From positions 62,001 to 126,000 of the forward strand of contig JAUHXS010000007.1 of assembly GCA_030426955.1 (NCBI GenBank): 64,000 nt of DNA, given 5' to 3'. Position numbers and translations under genes: made by a program. The DNA is from Bacteroidia bacterium (GTDB lineage: Bacteria; Bacteroidota; Bacteroidia; Chitinophagales; JAUHXS01). Shown here piece by piece: positions 8,845 to 18,997 of this stretch (the stretch's first letter is position 1; the number at the start of each line of letters is the position of its first letter). Under the pieces are notes generated by a model. That model saw only the letters and a program-made list of their open reading frames with translations. It made no database searches and had not been told where the DNA came from.

Positions 8845-10584
8845 CTATTTCTTCTCCATTGCTTTTTGAGTAACTGTTACAGGTGCACTTACTGTTTTAA
8901 TGACTAGGTTCTTGAGCGTCTTTAAGACTGTCTTTCCTAGCTTAAACTTAGGGTCATCCAGGTCTCCCTCAATAGGAATGTCTAAATGGATATTGCCTAG
9001 ACGATCTTTTAAAATACCTAGTGCTTGCTTAACGGGTAGGTTCTCAATTCCATCCTCTTTGATCTTTTTTCCTAGCGCTATGCCATATTGATTAAAGGCA
9101 TTTTTACTTATCAATTTATGATTTTTTACCTGAGATGCATTTGTATAGCTCAAAATACCCTTTTCAATAGGTCTTCCAGTATACTGAATGGAATAGGGCG
9201 AAAAGTCAACAAGATCTAAGCTATCTATCAATAGATCTAAAGTCATATCATAGTAATCATTTGGGTTGATGGTAAGATTACAAGTCATTTTACCTTTTTT
9301 ATTTAAACTGGCATGAGCAATGATTGCAATACTATCTTTTCGATTGGTAATACTATCTGCAGAGAAAGAAATATTGTCTATCAAATACTCAAAAGTATCT
9401 TTCAAAGTATAGTCAGCAAACTGTAGCTGAGTATTATTGATTCGTAATGTATTGATATTATACATCAGTAAACTTGTTGCATTGGTATTGTTAGAATCTG
9501 TAATAACAGTATCTATTGAGATATTCATAGTTATACTGCTATCTTCTAGCATAATTGTATCTACAGCCAATGTCATATTTGCAGAAGTAGTATCGCTATT
9601 TGTTTTAATCAAAGCGGAAAAATTGTCCGTACTGTCAAAAAGATAATAATCTAAAGAACAACCAGACAGCAAAAAGGTATCGATGTTGTAGTATTTCTGG
9701 AGGCTGTTTATTGAATCTATTGATAGTCTTATCAAATCTATTTTTGCTATAGGCCTTCCAGATAGCTCTTTTATCTCAAAGTTTTTTGCAGAAAGACTTC
9801 CCTTTATTTTTATGTCATCAGTTTTAGATATACTTCCATTAAGAGCTAAATCACAATTTACCTGTCCCTGTATCGTATCCATATTAAGATAGCCTTTCAG
9901 AAAAGGTGTTAATACAGATAACTCAAGGGCATTGTTGTTCAGAAGTATATTATATGTACTGTCTTCTAAGTTTAAAAGTGACTGAAGTTGAATGCTGCCT
10001 CCCGAACTTAAACTTAAACCTAAGTTGGAGCCAATTGTTTTGCTATTCCAGCTATAATGAGGCAAAGAAAAATTGATGTTATTTAATCCAATAGAGCCTC
10101 CTGCAATTGCATCTTGATATAATATTGAGCCATTCTTGATTTCAAAATTATTTAAAATATACTTTATAACCTGCGATGTCTTAGTCTCTTCTTTTTCGAT
10201 ATCGGGCGATGAAGTGTCTTGTTGAATAAGGTCATCATAATTAAATCCAGAAGAATCTGAATGTATGATTATCTCAGGAGATCTGATCTCAAATGCTTCT
10301 ACCTTATATTTTTGAAAGGGCAGACTTACTAAGCTAATATTTACATAAATGTTATCACATTTGATAAAATGATCTTGTTCATTCTCTTCATATAACGTCA
10401 ATCCTTTTATATGAATACTGCCTGATAAAAGATTGACTATAATATAACTTGTTGTGGCTTTTCTGCCGATCCAATCATTAGCGTTCTTATTAACTAATAT
10501 CGTGGCTGATATTGATAATATGGCGGATACTAATACGATAGCTGCCAATATGATTAAGGTAACTTTAGCTATCTTTTTGATCAT
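8845..10584 (-). CDS. AsmA-like (DUF748-type) membrane-anchored protein
   Basis: The frame opens at 10620, but ATG 10584 gives a good signal anchor (MIKKIAKVTLIILAAIVLVS) and 579 residues, so I use it. One N-terminal transmembrane helix is followed by a long periplasmic stretch of alternating beta-strand pattern, with ASGG/GSI repeats such as GSIHIKGLTL and GSILYQDAIAGGSIGL, as in AsmA/DUF748 proteins. Such proteins are proposed to form lipid-conducting grooves between the two membranes or to affect outer-membrane assembly. The start overlaps the end of the upstream MscS gene by 20 bp, implying translational coupling. Substrate unknown. Confidence 0.75.
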   Translation of the reverse strand: MIKKIAKVTLIILAAIVLVSAILSISATILVNKNANDWIGRKATTSYIIVNLLSGSIHIKGLTLYEENEQDHFIKCDNIYVNISLVSLPFQKYKVEAFEIRSPEIIIHSDSSGFNYDDLIQQDTSSPDIEKEETKTSQVIKYILNNFEIKNGSILYQDAIAGGSIGLNNINFSLPHYSWNSKTIGSNLGLSLSSGGSIQLQSLLNLEDSTYNILLNNNALELSVLTPFLKGYLNMDTIQGQVNCDLALNGSISKTDDIKIKGSLSAKNFEIKELSGRPIAKIDLIRLSIDSINSLQKYYNIDTFLLSGCSLDYYLFDSTDNFSALIKTNSDTTSANMTLAVDTIMLEDSSITMNISIDTVITDSNNTNATSLLMYNINTLRINNTQLQFADYTLKDTFEYLIDNISFSADSITNRKDSIAIIAHASLNKKGKMTCNLTINPNDYYDMTLDLLIDSLDLVDFSPYSIQYTGRPIEKGILSYTNASQVKNHKLISKNAFNQYGIALGKKIKEDGIENLPVKQALGILKDRLGNIHLDIPIEGDLDDPKFKLGKTVLKTLKNLVIKTVSAPVTVTQKAMEKK

Positions 10585-11779
10585 TGTTTGTATTTGCAGG
10601 AACGGTACTTTTATTGCCATCTCTAACAGCTTGATAGTTGGGAGAGAGTATTTCTATATTGTTTTCTGCAAACCCATCTTGGAGGTTTTGATGTAGCTTC
10701 GAATAAAGGAATGGCATCATATCTGCTTTTTCAGTAAAAGCATTTAGCTCGTATAATACACTAAAATCGTTTAAAGCTTTTTGTAAAACATATGGCTCAG
10801 GAGTTTGCATTATTTCCTCAATATTAACTGTTGCATTCAGCATAACTTCATGAACCTTTCTCCACGGTACATCATAGCCGATGGTTATTTCTGTGTGAAG
10901 GTAAACCCCTTTGTCAACATCTTCTGATGTGTAATTTGTTATTTTATTTTCAATGACCATTTTATTGGGAACTGTTATTTCCTCGCGTTGAAGTGTATAT
11001 AGTCTTGTAACCAATAAATTCTTGGTAACGACCTTGCCAGTTACTTCACCTATCTTGATTACATTTCCAATTACAAAAGGGCGCATATAAATAATCATTA
11101 AGCCACCAACGGCATTGGCAATTATTGAAGTGGATCCGAGGGAGAGTAGGATTCCTACAAATAGAGATATGCCTTGAAAAGCGGGAGAGTTGGAGCCAGG
11201 CAGATAAGGGAAAATAATGACAAGGGCAAAAATGTAAACAATAAATCGAAATATATTGTAGGTGGGCTTTGCCCAATCTTTGTAAAAACCAGTTAGTTTG
11301 AGTTTTTCTCTTTCAACCTCCTCCGCAAAGAATTTAAGGAGCCTAATAATATAGCGTACAATAAGAGCTGTGACCAGTATAAAAAATAAACTTGGTAGAT
11401 AATCAATAAATGCATTTCCTGCAATTTTAACAGGGGTTAAGACATAATCCCATAATTGCTCTGTTAATCCTTTTGACCATGGCAACACTGTAAATAATAA
11501 CGGCAGCCAGAAATATATGATAATCAACAAAAGGAATGCTCGTATTATCTTAATGCCTCCAATAACTAGTTTCAGTGCATATCTTGGAGTGATAATATCA
11601 TATCCCTTAATATTGATCCCTTTGATTTTACTGCTATATACATCTTTGATCTTTTTATTGATCCACTTAAACAGTCTATTGATAATATAGACAAGAGCAA
11701 TAAGCAGACCAATGACAACACCTGCAGATAGCAGATCAATGAGGGTTTGATTAAGATTTGAAAAAAAACTAAAGTCCAT
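10565..11779 (-). CDS. Mechanosensitive channel, MscS family (long form)
   Basis: 404 residues. Four or more hydrophobic segments lie before residue 200. The pore-lining segment reads FVGILLSLGSTSIIANAVGG, followed by the beta domain (RPFVIGNVIKIGEVTGKV, ITVPNKMVIENKITNY) that marks MscS. It probably opens under membrane tension to release solutes. The extra N-terminal helices make it longer than the two MscS genes at 19-20.7 kb. It follows dnaN by 37 bp and overlaps the AsmA-like gene, so channel and AsmA-like protein are likely coexpressed. Confidence 0.9.
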   Translation of the reverse strand: MDFSFFSNLNQTLIDLLSAGVVIGLLIALVYIINRLFKWINKKIKDVYSSKIKGINIKGYDIITPRYALKLVIGGIKIIRAFLLLIIIYFWLPLLFTVLPWSKGLTEQLWDYVLTPVKIAGNAFIDYLPSLFFILVTALIVRYIIRLLKFFAEEVEREKLKLTGFYKDWAKPTYNIFRFIVYIFALVIIFPYLPGSNSPAFQGISLFVGILLSLGSTSIIANAVGGLMIIYMRPFVIGNVIKIGEVTGKVVTKNLLVTRLYTLQREEITVPNKMVIENKITNYTSEDVDKGVYLHTEITIGYDVPWRKVHEVMLNATVNIEEIMQTPEPYVLQKALNDFSVLYELNAFTEKADMMPFLYSKLHQNLQDGFAENNIEILSPNYQAVRDGNKSTVPANTNNDQKDS

Positions 11780-11816
11780 TTATATATGGATAGAATCCAG
11801 AAAGTATTAGCTCGTT

Positions 11817-12935
11817 TTAGCTATTCAACATCACTGGCATTACTAGCATCAAGATATCTTGGTTTTCTTTAGCTTGAGTAGGGAAGATTACTCCTGCTCT
11901 AGTTGGACTAGATAGCTCCAATCTTACTTCTTCTGTATCTAGAACAGTCAACATTTCTAGTAGGAACTTAGCATTGAAGCCTATTTCGATATCTTCTCCA
12001 TCATACTGACAAGCAAGTCTTTCGTTTGCTTCGTTGGAGAAGTCAATATCTTTAGCTGATATTTGCAAGTCACTTCCAGAAATTTTCAGGATGATTTGAT
12101 GAGTCGTTTTATTAGCAAATAAGGCAATTCGTTTTACTGAAGACAATAACTCTTTTCGAGGCATTACCAATTTGTTGGGGTTTTCAGTCGGTATGACTGC
12201 ATTGTAATCTGGGTACTTGGCATCAATTAGTCGACAAATTAATTGAAGATTATTGAACGTGAAAAAAGCATTCGAATTATTATATGCCATCTTTACATCA
12301 GCAGATTCTCCTGGTAACGATGATTTTAACAGGTTCAACGCCTTCTGTGGTAAAACAAAAGAGGCGCTTTGATCAGTCTTGGTTCCTAAGTGCTTGTATC
12401 GAACTAGTTTATGCGCATCGGTAGCTACAAAAATAGCGCCATCTGACTCTAGTTGAACGTATACGCCAGTCATGGCAGGTCGAAGCTCATCGTTACTTAC
12501 TGCAAAAAGCGTATTGTTAATAGCATCTGCAAGTACATCTGATCCAATGCTAATGTCATTTAGATTTTCTGCCTCTGGGATTTTTGGAAAATCTTCAGGG
12601 TTCTCGCCCGCAAGTTTATATTTACCATTGTTTGAAGTGATCTCTACTCCGTAGTTTGAAGTATCAATATCAAAAGTGATGGGTTGTTCAGGAAGGGTTT
12701 TTAGTATGTCCAACAACAACTTTGCTGGAATAGCAATCCTAATATCTTCTTTTGCTTCTACTTCCATATTTGCAGACATAGAAGTTTCTAGATCGGTAGC
12801 AAAAATATTTAGCTTGCCATTATTGATGTCAAAGAGGAAGTCTTCTAAAATAGGCAAAACATTGCTTGAGCCGATGACACCTCCAACAAGTTGAAGATTC
12901 TTAAGTAGAGCATTTGTAGAGACAATGAATTTCAT
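11817..12935 (-). CDS. dnaN: DNA polymerase III beta subunit (sliding clamp)
   Basis: 372 residues, the standard length. The protein forms the ring that holds DNA polymerase III on DNA. Begins MKFIVSTNALLKNLQLVGGV and ends in ILMLVMPVMLNS, matching the clamp's terminal VMPMR-like tail. Three similar domains are visible, with FVATDAHKLVRY in the second. There is no dnaA nearby, so this is not an origin region of the classic type. It lies 76 bp after helical-repeat protein A and has its own -7 element. Confidence 0.96.
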   Translation of the reverse strand: MKFIVSTNALLKNLQLVGGVIGSSNVLPILEDFLFDINNGKLNIFATDLETSMSANMEVEAKEDIRIAIPAKLLLDILKTLPEQPITFDIDTSNYGVEITSNNGKYKLAGENPEDFPKIPEAENLNDISIGSDVLADAINNTLFAVSNDELRPAMTGVYVQLESDGAIFVATDAHKLVRYKHLGTKTDQSASFVLPQKALNLLKSSLPGESADVKMAYNNSNAFFTFNNLQLICRLIDAKYPDYNAVIPTENPNKLVMPRKELLSSVKRIALFANKTTHQIILKISGSDLQISAKDIDFSNEANERLACQYDGEDIEIGFNAKFLLEMLTVLDTEEVRLELSSPTRAGVIFPTQAKENQDILMLVMPVMLNS

Positions 12936-12960
12936 TATGTGATAATTTTTGTATTAAAAG

Positions 12961-12968
12961 CAAATGTA
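12961..12968 (-). promoter_or_regulatory. -7 promoter element of dnaN
   Basis: On the minus strand these bases read TACATTTG, matching TAnnTTTG, 25 bp ahead of the dnaN ATG at 12935. A -33 element is not obvious. It suggests dnaN is transcribed separately from the gene in front of it. Confidence 0.4.
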
Positions 12969-13011
12969 ATGAGTTTTCTTAAATATATAAGAACATAAAT
13001 TTGATAGCTTA

Positions 13012-14553
13012 CTAGTTATCAACTTTGAAGTTAACATTGTCCCTAATTACCTCTGCAAATGATCTATTGTCAGCCTTGCTTTGTATCCAAGATAGTGAGT
13101 CAAAAAAATCTAAAGTCAGTCGTTCGCTGGAATCTTTTAAAGTTTGTTGCAGCCTTTGATATGTATCTTGAATTATCTTTTTTCTATTCTCGCTTTTAGG
13201 AGGGGCATTGGTTATCTTCTTACAAAATTCAATTAAAATATGTTCTACTTCACCAAATTCAGCATTCTTTTTTAAGTAGCCTTTAGTAGAAACAGTTAGG
13301 CTTGAGATGAGTAAGTCGTTTGTAAGTTCATAATGCGTAATTACATTGAGCACCTTTGCAAAGGTTATTAGCCTTTTATTGATAGGGAAAAGCTTATGTT
13401 CAAATAATCTGTTCAAGTAAGAGATGGTTTCAGTATATTTTCTAGCTCCAAAGTTGGCATAAGCAAACATATAGTTAAACATGATAAAATCTGGAGTGGT
13501 TAGTTTTGAGTAAAAGGGTTTATGCCCCTCTATTTTTTCAGACAGTTCTAATGCTAAATCAAAATTTCCAATTTTTAAAAAGAAAAACAATTCATTTTGG
13601 TAAGTTAGAAGGTTTTGGGAGAATTGCTCTTTTACGTTATCCGCTTCAATGCTCTTGAATAGCTTTAAAGTGTCTTGGAATGATTGAAATCGATTATGCT
13701 TGACACAGCTTACTAAGTAATTAGAAATGGTAGCAATATAAACTCCTCTTAACCCTAGTTTGCTCGCAATTTCAAGATTACAATGTTCTGCTAACGCTTT
13801 ATTACATTGAAATAATTTCTTAGAATCATTATTGGCATAGTAATAACTAAAAAGTGTTTGCAGATAGAGTGTTTTTATTCTGAAAGAGCTCAAGACATCC
13901 TTATCTTTTTCTGGTATGTCAATTTGATCAAAAATATCCTTAATGTTTTTGACCTGATGATGGCCTCTAGCCTGTTCCATCTTTACAATTTGTTGAGACA
14001 GCTTCCTGTAAGCCTTTTCAAGCATGATTTTGTATCGAATTTTCTTTGCCAGAAGCTCTGACTCATTGAACAACTCATCCAAATCACTTTTGCTTATTTG
14101 ATGGTAATTGCTATTGAAATAGAATTTTATTTTCCATTCCGTCAAGATTTCGTATTCTGCTTCAAATCGCTCAGCATCTTTTGCTAGGTTATAAGCTCTA
14201 TCTATCCATTTTTCTGATTGTTTTAAGAGATTTCTATTATAAAGTATTGTAGCCTTCTGTACCATGCTTTTGATTTGATAGCTCGGAGATGCAGAAGACT
14301 CTTGGTACTGGAGATGGTTGAGAATAGTTCTGTACAGGTACTTTTTTAAGCTAGCATAGTGTTTCCCATAGCCCTCTCCTGAGGCTATCTTTTTTATTGC
14401 CTCTTCATCGTAGGTCTTTTGTTTATCTAGTAATTCAAACAGTTTAAGGTATGTTTTGTCTTTATCATATATGCCTGAAAGTAGTTTTATGCTCCTTTTT
14501 TCGGATTTGCTTAAAGATTTAATCAATTCAAATAAATCAGAAGTAGGCTTCAA
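13012..14553 (-). CDS. Helical-repeat protein A of a three-member family; function unknown
   Basis: 513 residues, no signal peptide, no transmembrane segment, so cytosolic. The N-terminus has the motif LFELIKSLSKSEKR (7-20). Most of the rest is a string of amphipathic helices in TPR-like pairs (e.g. ILYNRNLLKQSEKWIDRAYNL). The C-terminus has LDFFDSLSWIQSK and FAEVI. The same N- and C-terminal motifs occur in the protein at 44711-46261, and a more distant relative is at 60553-62013. Lies upstream of dnaN. No catalytic motif was recognised. The layout resembles regulatory TPR scaffolds, but that is only analogy. Confidence 0.8.
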   Translation of the reverse strand: MKPTSDLFELIKSLSKSEKRSIKLLSGIYDKDKTYLKLFELLDKQKTYDEEAIKKIASGEGYGKHYASLKKYLYRTILNHLQYQESSASPSYQIKSMVQKATILYNRNLLKQSEKWIDRAYNLAKDAERFEAEYEILTEWKIKFYFNSNYHQISKSDLDELFNESELLAKKIRYKIMLEKAYRKLSQQIVKMEQARGHHQVKNIKDIFDQIDIPEKDKDVLSSFRIKTLYLQTLFSYYYANNDSKKLFQCNKALAEHCNLEIASKLGLRGVYIATISNYLVSCVKHNRFQSFQDTLKLFKSIEADNVKEQFSQNLLTYQNELFFFLKIGNFDLALELSEKIEGHKPFYSKLTTPDFIMFNYMFAYANFGARKYTETISYLNRLFEHKLFPINKRLITFAKVLNVITHYELTNDLLISSLTVSTKGYLKKNAEFGEVEHILIEFCKKITNAPPKSENRKKIIQDTYQRLQQTLKDSSERLTLDFFDSLSWIQSKADNRSFAEVIRDNVNFKVDN

Positions 14554-14696
14554 TAGATCTCTATTTGTGTTTTTATATTATTGATAGTAAGAATATTATA
14601 AATATATAATAAGTTTTGGAAAGATCATAGTGTCGTTGATTTATTGTTGAGTAAAGAAGAATATCTACTTATCATTAAATATCAAATTAAAGGTCT

Positions 14697-16343
14697 ATGA
14701 AAACCAGCAACATTTTATTCCTGAGTTTGTCTTTTCTACTGAGTGTGTCAATAAGTGCACAAAAGTTTAAGAACAACTGGTATTTTGGCAATAAAGGAGG
14801 GCTTAATTTTGACGGCGATTCAGCTAATTTGTTAACCAATAGCGCTATGGTAACTAGTGAGGGCTGTGCGAGTATTTCTGATCAAGAAGGCAATTTGCTT
14901 TTCTATTCTAATGGAGAGCAACTTTGGGATAAAAGCCATCAAGTGATGCCCAATGGTGATGGTTTATTGGGGAGTACTAGTTCTGTTCAGTCTTGCTTGG
15001 CTGCTCCAGTTATTGGGTCTCAAAAATTGTATTATCTGTTTACAGTGGATGGAAGAACTTCTTCTACAAATGGAGGGTATCAATGGGATGGGCTAACCTA
15101 TTCTATCATTGATATGACTTTACCCGGAAATGGAAGTATATCTGACCCTTATGGAGATATTGTATCTGCTGAAAAGAACAAAATCATCTTAGACGATAGT
15201 TTGACGGAGGGAATTACAGCTATTCTTCATGAAAACGAAGATTTAGGATATTGGATTGTAGTGAGGAAGCACAATGCAAATAAGTATTATTCTTACCTGA
15301 TAACCCAGGATGGGGTTTGTTCAAAGCCTATTATATCAGATTTCCCGAACGAATTTATTACTGATGATCCAAGCGCACTAAAAGCGTCTTTTGATGGTAG
15401 AACATTAGTTGATGGAACCTGGAAAGATTTAAGAAAATTTGATTTTGATAGATCGACAGGAAAGCTGAACAATTATATTCAGCTAGCAAGTGTTGCTCAT
15501 CGAACAATTGCTTTTTCCCCTAACGATTCCTTGATTTACGCAAAAAATGGAACAGGTGATTTGAAAATTTTTAAAAGATTTTCACCTGACATCATTGCTA
15601 GTGAGAAAGTTATTCACGTGACAGGTTTTTATAGTTTACTGCTTGGTCCTAATGGTAAGATTTATGGAACTGGGTGGAATAAAATTGATGTTATTCATGA
15701 TCCTAATAATTATGATAATCCCAATATCGAAAATAGTATTATTGATATGGGCAGTGCAAATGCGGCAGTTTCTTTCCCTAATTTTTTTGATCACTTTGAT
15801 AAAGTTTTTTCATATTCGAGCAATTGGGATACAAGTTTGTGTCATGGTGATACAATCAATATTCCAGCTGTTTTAGATACCAACTCTTTTTGGGCATCAA
15901 TGGAAAAACCACTAAATGAAAACATATCCAATCCTCCGATAGCAATTGATTCTGGGACTGTTATGTTGGTGTTGACGCATGAATATGCAGACTGCTTTTG
16001 GAACGATACTTTTAACATAGTGGGCATGATATGCGATACTATAGTTGATACTATTATGGATTCGACCTTGCTAGGACAGGATTCTGTGATTAATGAAATA
16101 TTATTTGTACCCAATGCTTTTTCTCCAGATGGAGATGGAGAGAATGATTATTTTGAGATTAAGTCAAATCAACTGACAGATTTCTATATTAAATTTTATG
16201 ATAAGCTTGGTAAGCTAGTTTATGAAACAAACGATCATGCTTTTAGATGGGATGGTCAAGGATTAAGGAATAATACCAACCTTACGTATGTATTATCTAC
16301 AGATGGTAAATTGAAGATTGGAAATGTGACGGTAGTCTTGTAA
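14697..16343 (+). CDS. T9SS type B sorting-domain protein with N-terminal propeller-like domain
   Basis: 548 residues. Signal peptide MKTSNILFLSLSFLLSVSIS, cleaved near SAQ. The N-terminal ~370 residues begin NNWYFGNKGGLNFDGD, followed by EGCASISDQEGNLLFYSNG; this module is widespread in secreted Bacteroidota proteins and probably folds as a beta-propeller. The C-terminal ~85 residues start VPNAFSPDGDGENDYFEI, then KFYDKLGKLVYET and FRWDG, the type B (gliding-motility C-terminal) sorting domain. Secreted by T9SS to the surface. The stop is 3 bp from the stop of the convergent gene, leaving no room for a separate terminator. Confidence 0.9.
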   Translation: MKTSNILFLSLSFLLSVSISAQKFKNNWYFGNKGGLNFDGDSANLLTNSAMVTSEGCASISDQEGNLLFYSNGEQLWDKSHQVMPNGDGLLGSTSSVQSCLAAPVIGSQKLYYLFTVDGRTSSTNGGYQWDGLTYSIIDMTLPGNGSISDPYGDIVSAEKNKIILDDSLTEGITAILHENEDLGYWIVVRKHNANKYYSYLITQDGVCSKPIISDFPNEFITDDPSALKASFDGRTLVDGTWKDLRKFDFDRSTGKLNNYIQLASVAHRTIAFSPNDSLIYAKNGTGDLKIFKRFSPDIIASEKVIHVTGFYSLLLGPNGKIYGTGWNKIDVIHDPNNYDNPNIENSIIDMGSANAAVSFPNFFDHFDKVFSYSSNWDTSLCHGDTINIPAVLDTNSFWASMEKPLNENISNPPIAIDSGTVMLVLTHEYADCFWNDTFNIVGMICDTIVDTIMDSTLLGQDSVINEILFVPNAFSPDGDGENDYFEIKSNQLTDFYIKFYDKLGKLVYETNDHAFRWDGQGLRNNTNLTYVLSTDGKLKIGNVTVVL

Positions 16344-16346
16344 GTA

Positions 16347-17609
16347 CTATGTCTTTTGCTTCTTTTTCTTGGCAGCAGGGAAGAGGACGTTGTTTAAAAT
16401 TAAACGGTAACCTGGAGAGTTGGGATGTAAATTAAGATCAGTAACGGGATCGTTTACAAAATGCTGATAGTCTTCGGGGTCGTGACCACCATAAAAAGTC
16501 CAGGTGCCATAGCCATGAGTTCCGTGAATGTATCTTGCCTCATTAGCTGCTTTATTTTCACCCAGCACCAATGCACTAGATTTTAGTGTTTCCTTTCTAA
16601 AGGCTGTAGTTTGACCCATAAAGCCACGAACTGTCCTTTGATGACATTGCGTCAACATGGTGGGAACAGGATCCCATTTAGCTGAGAATTCAAATAGAGA
16701 GAAGAAGTCTAAGGGTTTAGATACCTTCCTTGTTCTTGTGGCATCAATATTAGCATGCTCATATTGGTATGGGTTTAAAACAAGTGTGAAGTCTCTAAAG
16801 GCAATACATTTATTGAAATCAAGTTTTCCTTGTACACCTGGATCTAGTGGATCATGGTCAAATTCTTTGGAACAAATGTCAAGTCCTTCCGCTGCTAATG
16901 CAATGTCATAGGTATCCGTTCCAGAACACATGGCAAACATAAAGCCTCCTCCTCCAATATAATTTTTGATAGCTTTTGCTACTGCTAGCTTTAAGTGGGA
17001 AACTTTGCTGAATCCATGTTTTGCAGCAGATGCTTCTAGTATTTTTTGTCTTTCCTGATACCATGCGGCATTCTTGAAAGAGGCATAAAACTTTCCGTAT
17101 TGACCAGTAAAGTCCTCATGATGCAAATGGAGCCAATCATATTGTGCTAGTTTCCCTTCCAGCACTTCATCATCATAAATAACTTCATAGGGAATTTCAG
17201 CATAAGTCAATACTAATGTGACAGCATCATCCCATGGTTGTTTATGTTTGGGAGAGTATACTGCAATCTTTGGTGACTTTTCAAGTTTTACCAAATCTTG
17301 ATTAACCTCAGGATTAGCGATTTCTCTCAATATGCTGCTATAGCTTCCATCTGGAATTACTTCATAAGATACTCCTCTGATTAAACATTCTTTTTCAATG
17401 AAGTCTTGATAAGGAATTGCAAAACTGCCACCTCTGTAATTGAGCAACCAATCTGCTTTTACCCCTTTAGCTAATGCCCAGTAGGTAATGCCATAGGCTT
17501 TGAGGTGGTTTGTTTGTTTGACATCCATAGGTATGAGTAACTGAGAACCTTTGGATGTCAATGCAACGATAACAAAGAAAATAACCAAATGTAGTTTCTT
17601 ATAGCTCAT
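16347..17609 (-). CDS. Conserved exported Bacteroidota protein, often mislabelled asparagine synthetase B
   Basis: 420 residues with a signal peptide (LHLVIFFVIVALTSKGSQL). Conserved-looking blocks include NHLKAYGITYWAL, WLLNYRGGSF, WLHLHHEDFTGQYGKF and GGGFMFAMCSGTDTYDIAL. From memory this family is widespread in Bacteroidota and named 'asparagine synthetase B', but I see no N-terminal Cys2 glutaminase and no ATP-pyrophosphatase domain, and real AsnB is longer (about 550) and cytosolic. The GGGFMFAMCSG turn with a Cys looks like the nucleophile elbow of class I glutamine-amidotransferase-like folds. An exported hydrolase or binding protein seems more likely; activity unknown. Confidence 0.75.
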   Translation of the reverse strand: MSYKKLHLVIFFVIVALTSKGSQLLIPMDVKQTNHLKAYGITYWALAKGVKADWLLNYRGGSFAIPYQDFIEKECLIRGVSYEVIPDGSYSSILREIANPEVNQDLVKLEKSPKIAVYSPKHKQPWDDAVTLVLTYAEIPYEVIYDDEVLEGKLAQYDWLHLHHEDFTGQYGKFYASFKNAAWYQERQKILEASAAKHGFSKVSHLKLAVAKAIKNYIGGGGFMFAMCSGTDTYDIALAAEGLDICSKEFDHDPLDPGVQGKLDFNKCIAFRDFTLVLNPYQYEHANIDATRTRKVSKPLDFFSLFEFSAKWDPVPTMLTQCHQRTVRGFMGQTTAFRKETLKSSALVLGENKAANEARYIHGTHGYGTWTFYGGHDPEDYQHFVNDPVTDLNLHPNSPGYRLILNNVLFPAAKKKKQKT

Positions 17610-17692
17610 TTACACTAAGTTAATACTTTAAAGAGGATTGCTTAGAAAAGTCTTTACCTTTATTATATAACACTAGATATCTAATAATTATT

Positions 17693-18934
17693 ATGGCACA
17701 AACCATTTTTTATATCATCATTGCAATCATCTTGTTTGACTTTTTGTTGGAAAGGGTTTTGGAATACCTAAATGCTAAAAGCTGGACGGAGAAATTACCC
17801 AGCCCTCTTAAAGGTTTGTATGATGCTGAAAAATACGCAAAAGCAAAAAGGTATGATCAGGCCAATAACAAAATTGGATTACTATCTGCAACATTGAGCT
17901 TGATGTTGATATTAGGCATGCTATTCATGAATGGCTTTGCCTGGCTAGATGAATATGCAAGGTCAGTTAGTGAAAATTCGACCGTAATGGCTTTGTTATT
18001 CTTTGGTATATTATTTATTGTTAGTGATATCATTAGTTTACCAATTTCGCTCTACAGCACTTTTGTGATTGAAGAAAAATTTGGCTTCAATAAAATGTCT
18101 GTCAAAACCTTTTTTCTTGATAAGGTAAAAGGGTATGTTTTAGGTAGTGTGATTGGGGGTTTATTATTTTGGGGATTCATTTGGTTTTACAATACAATGG
18201 GAGAGAATTTTTGGCTTTATGCATGGAGTGGATTTACCGTTTTTACATTGTTCTTTACCATGTTTTATACTTCGCTAATTGTTCCAATTTTTAATAAACT
18301 AACTCCATTGGAAGATGGAGCATTGAGAAAGGCTATTGAAGAATATGCAAATAAAGTAGGCTTTTCGCTAAAAAATATATTTGTCGTTGATGGATCAAAG
18401 CGATCTACAAAAGCGAATGCTTATTTTAGTGGGATAGGATCAAAAAAGAGCATCGTGTTATACGATACCTTAATAGAAGATCATACGGAGGAAGAGTTGG
18501 TAGCTATATTGGCGCATGAGGTAGGACACTATAAGAAAAAACACGTTATGCAAAGTTTTATTCTTGGTTCGTTGCAAATGGGAATAATGTTGTATTTATT
18601 TTCTTTATGTGTTAATAATCCTATTTTTTCTGAGGTATTGGGAGCTTCTGAGCCGAGCTTTTATATGAGTTTATTAGCATTTGGCTTGCTTTATAGTCCC
18701 ATTTCGACAGTTCTTGGAATATTAATGAATATGTTTTCCAGAAAAAATGAGTTTGAAGCAGATGCCTTTGCAGTTCAGACTTATGAGAAAAAGCCGTTGC
18801 AGGAAGCTTTGAAAGGATTAAGTATAAAACACCTATCTAATTTGACACCTCATTCTGCGTATGTGTTTGTCAATTATTCCCATCCACCATTGCTGAAAAG
18901 AGTTGAAGCGATGAACGCAGCAGAAATTAGTTGA
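17693..18934 (+). CDS. M48 family (Ste24-type) membrane metalloprotease
   Basis: 413 residues. Several transmembrane helices (about 5-20, 65-82, 98-122, 148-168, 178-198, 285-305, 325-345). Zinc motif HEVGH at 275-279 (LAHEVGHYKKKH) and the third ligand in NEFEADAFA near 356. Matches the CAAX-protease/Ste24 branch, which in bacteria is thought to degrade or clip membrane proteins in quality control. A TACCTTTA sequence upstream is one base off the -7 consensus. Monocistronic. Substrate unknown. Confidence 0.92.
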   Translation: MAQTIFYIIIAIILFDFLLERVLEYLNAKSWTEKLPSPLKGLYDAEKYAKAKRYDQANNKIGLLSATLSLMLILGMLFMNGFAWLDEYARSVSENSTVMALLFFGILFIVSDIISLPISLYSTFVIEEKFGFNKMSVKTFFLDKVKGYVLGSVIGGLLFWGFIWFYNTMGENFWLYAWSGFTVFTLFFTMFYTSLIVPIFNKLTPLEDGALRKAIEEYANKVGFSLKNIFVVDGSKRSTKANAYFSGIGSKKSIVLYDTLIEDHTEEELVAILAHEVGHYKKKHVMQSFILGSLQMGIMLYLFSLCVNNPIFSEVLGASEPSFYMSLLAFGLLYSPISTVLGILMNMFSRKNEFEADAFAVQTYEKKPLQEALKGLSIKHLSNLTPHSAYVFVNYSHPPLLKRVEAMNAAEIS

Positions 18935-18997
18935 AAAGTATAAAGTTACAAGTTTAAAGTTTTTCCAAGAGAGCAAGTAGCTTATGGCAATTAGTTT

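Noticed and set aside
12000-12935. Origin of replication at dnaN
   Set aside because: No dnaA, no DnaA-box cluster recognised, and no long AT-rich gap.
14594-14611. AT-only hairpin TATTATA-AATA-TATAATA in a divergent gap
   Set aside because: Expected by chance in very AT-rich intergenic DNA; no supporting T-run or promoter boxes.
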